Origin: Fimbriimonadaceae bacterium
GTDB lineage: Bacteria; Armatimonadota; Fimbriimonadia; Fimbriimonadales; Fimbriimonadaceae
NCBI GenBank assembly: GCA_022402505.1
Contig: JAKRSE010000347.1
Coordinates: 1-7,063 of the forward strand
Direction: 5' to 3'
Length of the DNA stretch: 7,063 nucleotides
Both the position numbers and the translations under genes were made by a program. The notes below the pieces were generated by a model. It searched no databases, was not told where the DNA came from, and saw nothing but the letters and a program-made list of their open reading frames with translations. Below are positions 5,487 through 7,063 of this stretch, one piece after another. Every line of letters begins with the position of its first letter. Position 1 is the stretch's first letter.

Positions 5487-7025
5487 ATGACCCCCCGGAT
5501 TCGGCGCGTCTGCGTCTTCGGCGCCGGAACAATGGGGGGAGGAATCGCCGCCCACCTCGCCAACCTCGGGTTCGAGGTCGTGCTTGTTGACCAGACGGAG
5601 GAATCCTGCCGCAGCGCCTTCGAGCGGACCCGTCAGGCCCGACCGCCCCACTTTCTCCTCCCATCGACGGCCGAGACGATCCGACTCACCGGCCTGGATG
5701 AAGGCCTGGACGCCGCCCGGACCGCCGACTGGGTCCTGGAGGCGATCATCGAGAAGCCGGAGGCGAAACGGCAGCTCTACGTGCGGCTGGAGCCGGTCCT
5801 TCGCGCCGAGGCCTTCATCTCCACCAACACCAGCGGCCTGGAGATCGGGATGCTGAAGGAAGGGTTCAGCGATTCCTTCCGCCGGCGGTTCCTGGGGACC
5901 CACTTCTTCAATCCGCCCCGGCACCTCAAGCTCCTGGAGCTGATCCCCACAGAGGAGACCGCCCCGGAGGTCGTGGCTTCGATGACCCGGCTGCTGGAAG
6001 ATCAGGTCGCCCGACGAGTGGTGCCGGCCAAGGACACTCCAGGCTTCATCGCCAACCGCTTCGGCATGTGGTCCATGTTCCGCGCGACCCATGTCGCCGA
6101 ACGGCTGGACATGACGATCGAGGAGGTCGATGCGATCACCGGCCCCTTCCTCGGCCGCCCCAAGACCGGCTCCTTCCGACTGAACGACGTGGTGGGGCTG
6201 GACATCATGGCCGACATCGCGGCGAACCTCCTGGTTCGGTGCCAGGCCGACTCGCACACGGGCACGCTCCGCAATCCCCGAAGCCTGCAGACCCTCCTCG
6301 ATCGCGGCTGGATCGGCAACAAGGCGGGCCAGGGCTACACCCGAAAGGAGGGCCGGGAGTTCCTGAGCCTCGACCTGAAGACCTGCAGCTACCGCAATCG
6401 GATCGAACCGGAGCTGCCGTTGCTGGCCGAGATCGGCCGGCTTCCCTTGGCGGAGCGGATCGGACGGGCGCTCGACTCTCCGGACCGAGTCGGCGACTTT
6501 CTGCGCGAGTACCTCGTGCCGACGCTGCGCTATGCAGAGGCGGTTCGAGAGGAGATCAGCCACAACGTTCTGGACTTCGACCGGGTGATGCAGTGGGGCT
6601 TTGGCTGGCAGATGGGCCCGTTCGCCTTGATCGACGCTCTCGGACCGGAACGGCTCGACCTGCCTCCGCGCCAAAACTTCGGGGCGGGGACCCTGTTCCT
6701 CCACACGGGCCAGGAGGTTCCGCTTCCGGCCGAGCCCGAGTACCGAACCCATGCCGACTTCCCGATCGTGGACGAAGGAGACGGCCTGCGGTTCCGGGAC
6801 CTGGGGGATGGCGTGACCTGGCTGGCCGTGACCCGGAAGATGGGCACCTGGTCGCCCGAGTCCGTCTCCGCTCTGGCATCACGGCTGGAGTCGGCGCCGC
6901 CCGCCCGGCTCGTTTTGGGCGGCGAAGACCGGGTGTTCTCAGCCGGCTTCGACCTCCGATTCTTCCTGGAGGCGATCGTAGCGAAGGATTGGGCGGCGAT
7001 CGACTCGGCCATTCTCGCGTTCTAG
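5487..7025 (+). CDS. fadN: 3-hydroxyacyl-CoA dehydrogenase / enoyl-CoA hydratase (FadN-like), cut by an in-frame TAG
   Basis: This is a fatty-acid beta-oxidation enzyme whose dehydrogenase part oxidises 3-hydroxyacyl-CoA with NAD. The 512 residues before the stop hold an N-terminal Rossmann domain with FGAGTMGGGIAAHLA (11-25) and an Asp (35) after the second strand, typical for NAD. STNTSGLEI (112-120), catalytic His139 in GTHFFNPP, Glu151 in LLELIP and Asn190 in PGFIANRF follow. A first C-terminal helical domain (about 190-285, ending NKAGQGYY-like GQGYT) and a second copy (about 340-400, VMQWGFGWQMGPF) complete the dehydrogenase. From about 440 a crotonase/enoyl-CoA hydratase domain begins, with VFSAGFDLRFFLEA (483-496) as the oxyanion-hole region. 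The frame stops at AILAF-TAG, early in that domain, where FadN relatives continue with Gln. The dehydrogenase half looks intact; hydratase activity would be lost. It lies 53 bases after mnmE, same strand. The symbol rests on domain order. Confidence 0.88.
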   Translation: MTPRIRRVCVFGAGTMGGGIAAHLANLGFEVVLVDQTEESCRSAFERTRQARPPHFLLPSTAETIRLTGLDEGLDAARTADWVLEAIIEKPEAKRQLYVRLEPVLRAEAFISTNTSGLEIGMLKEGFSDSFRRRFLGTHFFNPPRHLKLLELIPTEETAPEVVASMTRLLEDQVARRVVPAKDTPGFIANRFGMWSMFRATHVAERLDMTIEEVDAITGPFLGRPKTGSFRLNDVVGLDIMADIAANLLVRCQADSHTGTLRNPRSLQTLLDRGWIGNKAGQGYTRKEGREFLSLDLKTCSYRNRIEPELPLLAEIGRLPLAERIGRALDSPDRVGDFLREYLVPTLRYAEAVREEISHNVLDFDRVMQWGFGWQMGPFALIDALGPERLDLPPRQNFGAGTLFLHTGQEVPLPAEPEYRTHADFPIVDEGDGLRFRDLGDGVTWLAVTRKMGTWSPESVSALASRLESAPPARLVLGGEDRVFSAGFDLRFFLEAIVAKDWAAIDSAILAF

Positions 7026-7063
7026 AACCTGGGCAAGGCGCTCCGGCGGATTACCTCCGTGGC
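7023..7063 (+). pseudogene. fadN: Continuation of the crotonase domain past the TAG (partial, runs off window)
   Basis: Reading on in the same frame after the TAG at 7023-7025 gives NLGKALRRITSVA up to the window edge, with no further stop. This matches what follows FQ in FadN-type proteins, where a helix is followed by a PVVAA-like strand. One base change, CAG to TAG, would explain the break. The remainder lies outside the window, so I cannot tell whether the downstream part stays intact. Confidence 0.7.

Noticed and set aside
5458..5490. 10-codon ORF (MRARRPESHR) whose TGA overlaps the fadN-like ATG
   Set aside because: The ATGA overlap is suggestive of a coupled leader peptide, but it lacks its own ribosome site and ORFs this short arise by chance.
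4057..5664. Long - strand extension of the DinB frame to 687 residues
   Set aside because: The upstream part is the shadow of mnmE and the fadN-like gene, with no domain signature; a ribosome site supports the GTG at 4056.
5241..6752. 503-residue - strand open frame opposite the fadN-like gene
   Set aside because: Antisense shadow with no recognisable motif.
7023..7025. TAG stop-codon reassignment in this organism
   Set aside because: mnmE ends at its conserved FCIGK terminus with TAG, so TAG acts as a normal stop here.

Overview
The window is GC-rich bacterial chromosomal DNA, roughly two-thirds G+C by eye, with dense coding and short intergenic gaps. The gene mix suggests Armatimonadota (Fimbriimonas-like), with Planctomycetota as the main alternative. 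It comprises an Mpa/ARC-type proteasomal AAA ATPase outside Actinobacteria, a DinB-superfamily protein with a GQxNYIQTLLGD ending, a Gly/Pro-rich secreted LTxxQ protein and a short MnmE. This placement is inference from protein style; no marker gene is conclusive.

Left part (1-1699, + strand): the tail of a sensor histidine kinase overlaps by ATGA the start of a secreted, Gly/Pro-rich protein with two LTPxQQ motifs (CpxP/Spy-like). A strong GNRA-capped hairpin follows, then a small ECF-type sigma factor. This looks like an envelope-sensing regulatory block. The kinase and the secreted protein are translationally coupled; the sigma factor is separated from them by the hairpin.

Middle (1796-4056, - strand): an ARC/Mpa-type AAA+ ATPase runs convergent to the sigma factor. 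It lacks the C-terminal Tyr motif that docks actinobacterial Mpa onto the 20S proteasome, and it has no proteasome or Pup/UBact genes beside it. The 149-base gap upstream holds a degenerate 10-bp repeat array present in both orientations. A DinB-superfamily protein lies upstream on the same strand.

Right part (4108-7063, + strand): mnmE (tRNA wobble-uridine modification GTPase) is divergent from the DinB gene. A FadN/FadB-type 3-hydroxyacyl-CoA dehydrogenase / enoyl-CoA hydratase gene follows 53 bases later. Its reading frame is cut by a TAG where relatives carry a Gln, and the same frame continues with homologous sequence to the window edge. mnmE here ends with a genuine TAG, so TAG reassignment is unlikely; a nonsense mutation or a base error is the simplest reading.

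This is mostly ordinary chromosome. The points most worth a second look are the interrupted fadN-like gene, the 10-bp inverted-orientation repeat array upstream of the ARC gene, the divergent solitary ARC ATPase, and the kinase/LTxxQ pair. I found no CRISPR array, tRNA, rRNA, transposase or phage gene.
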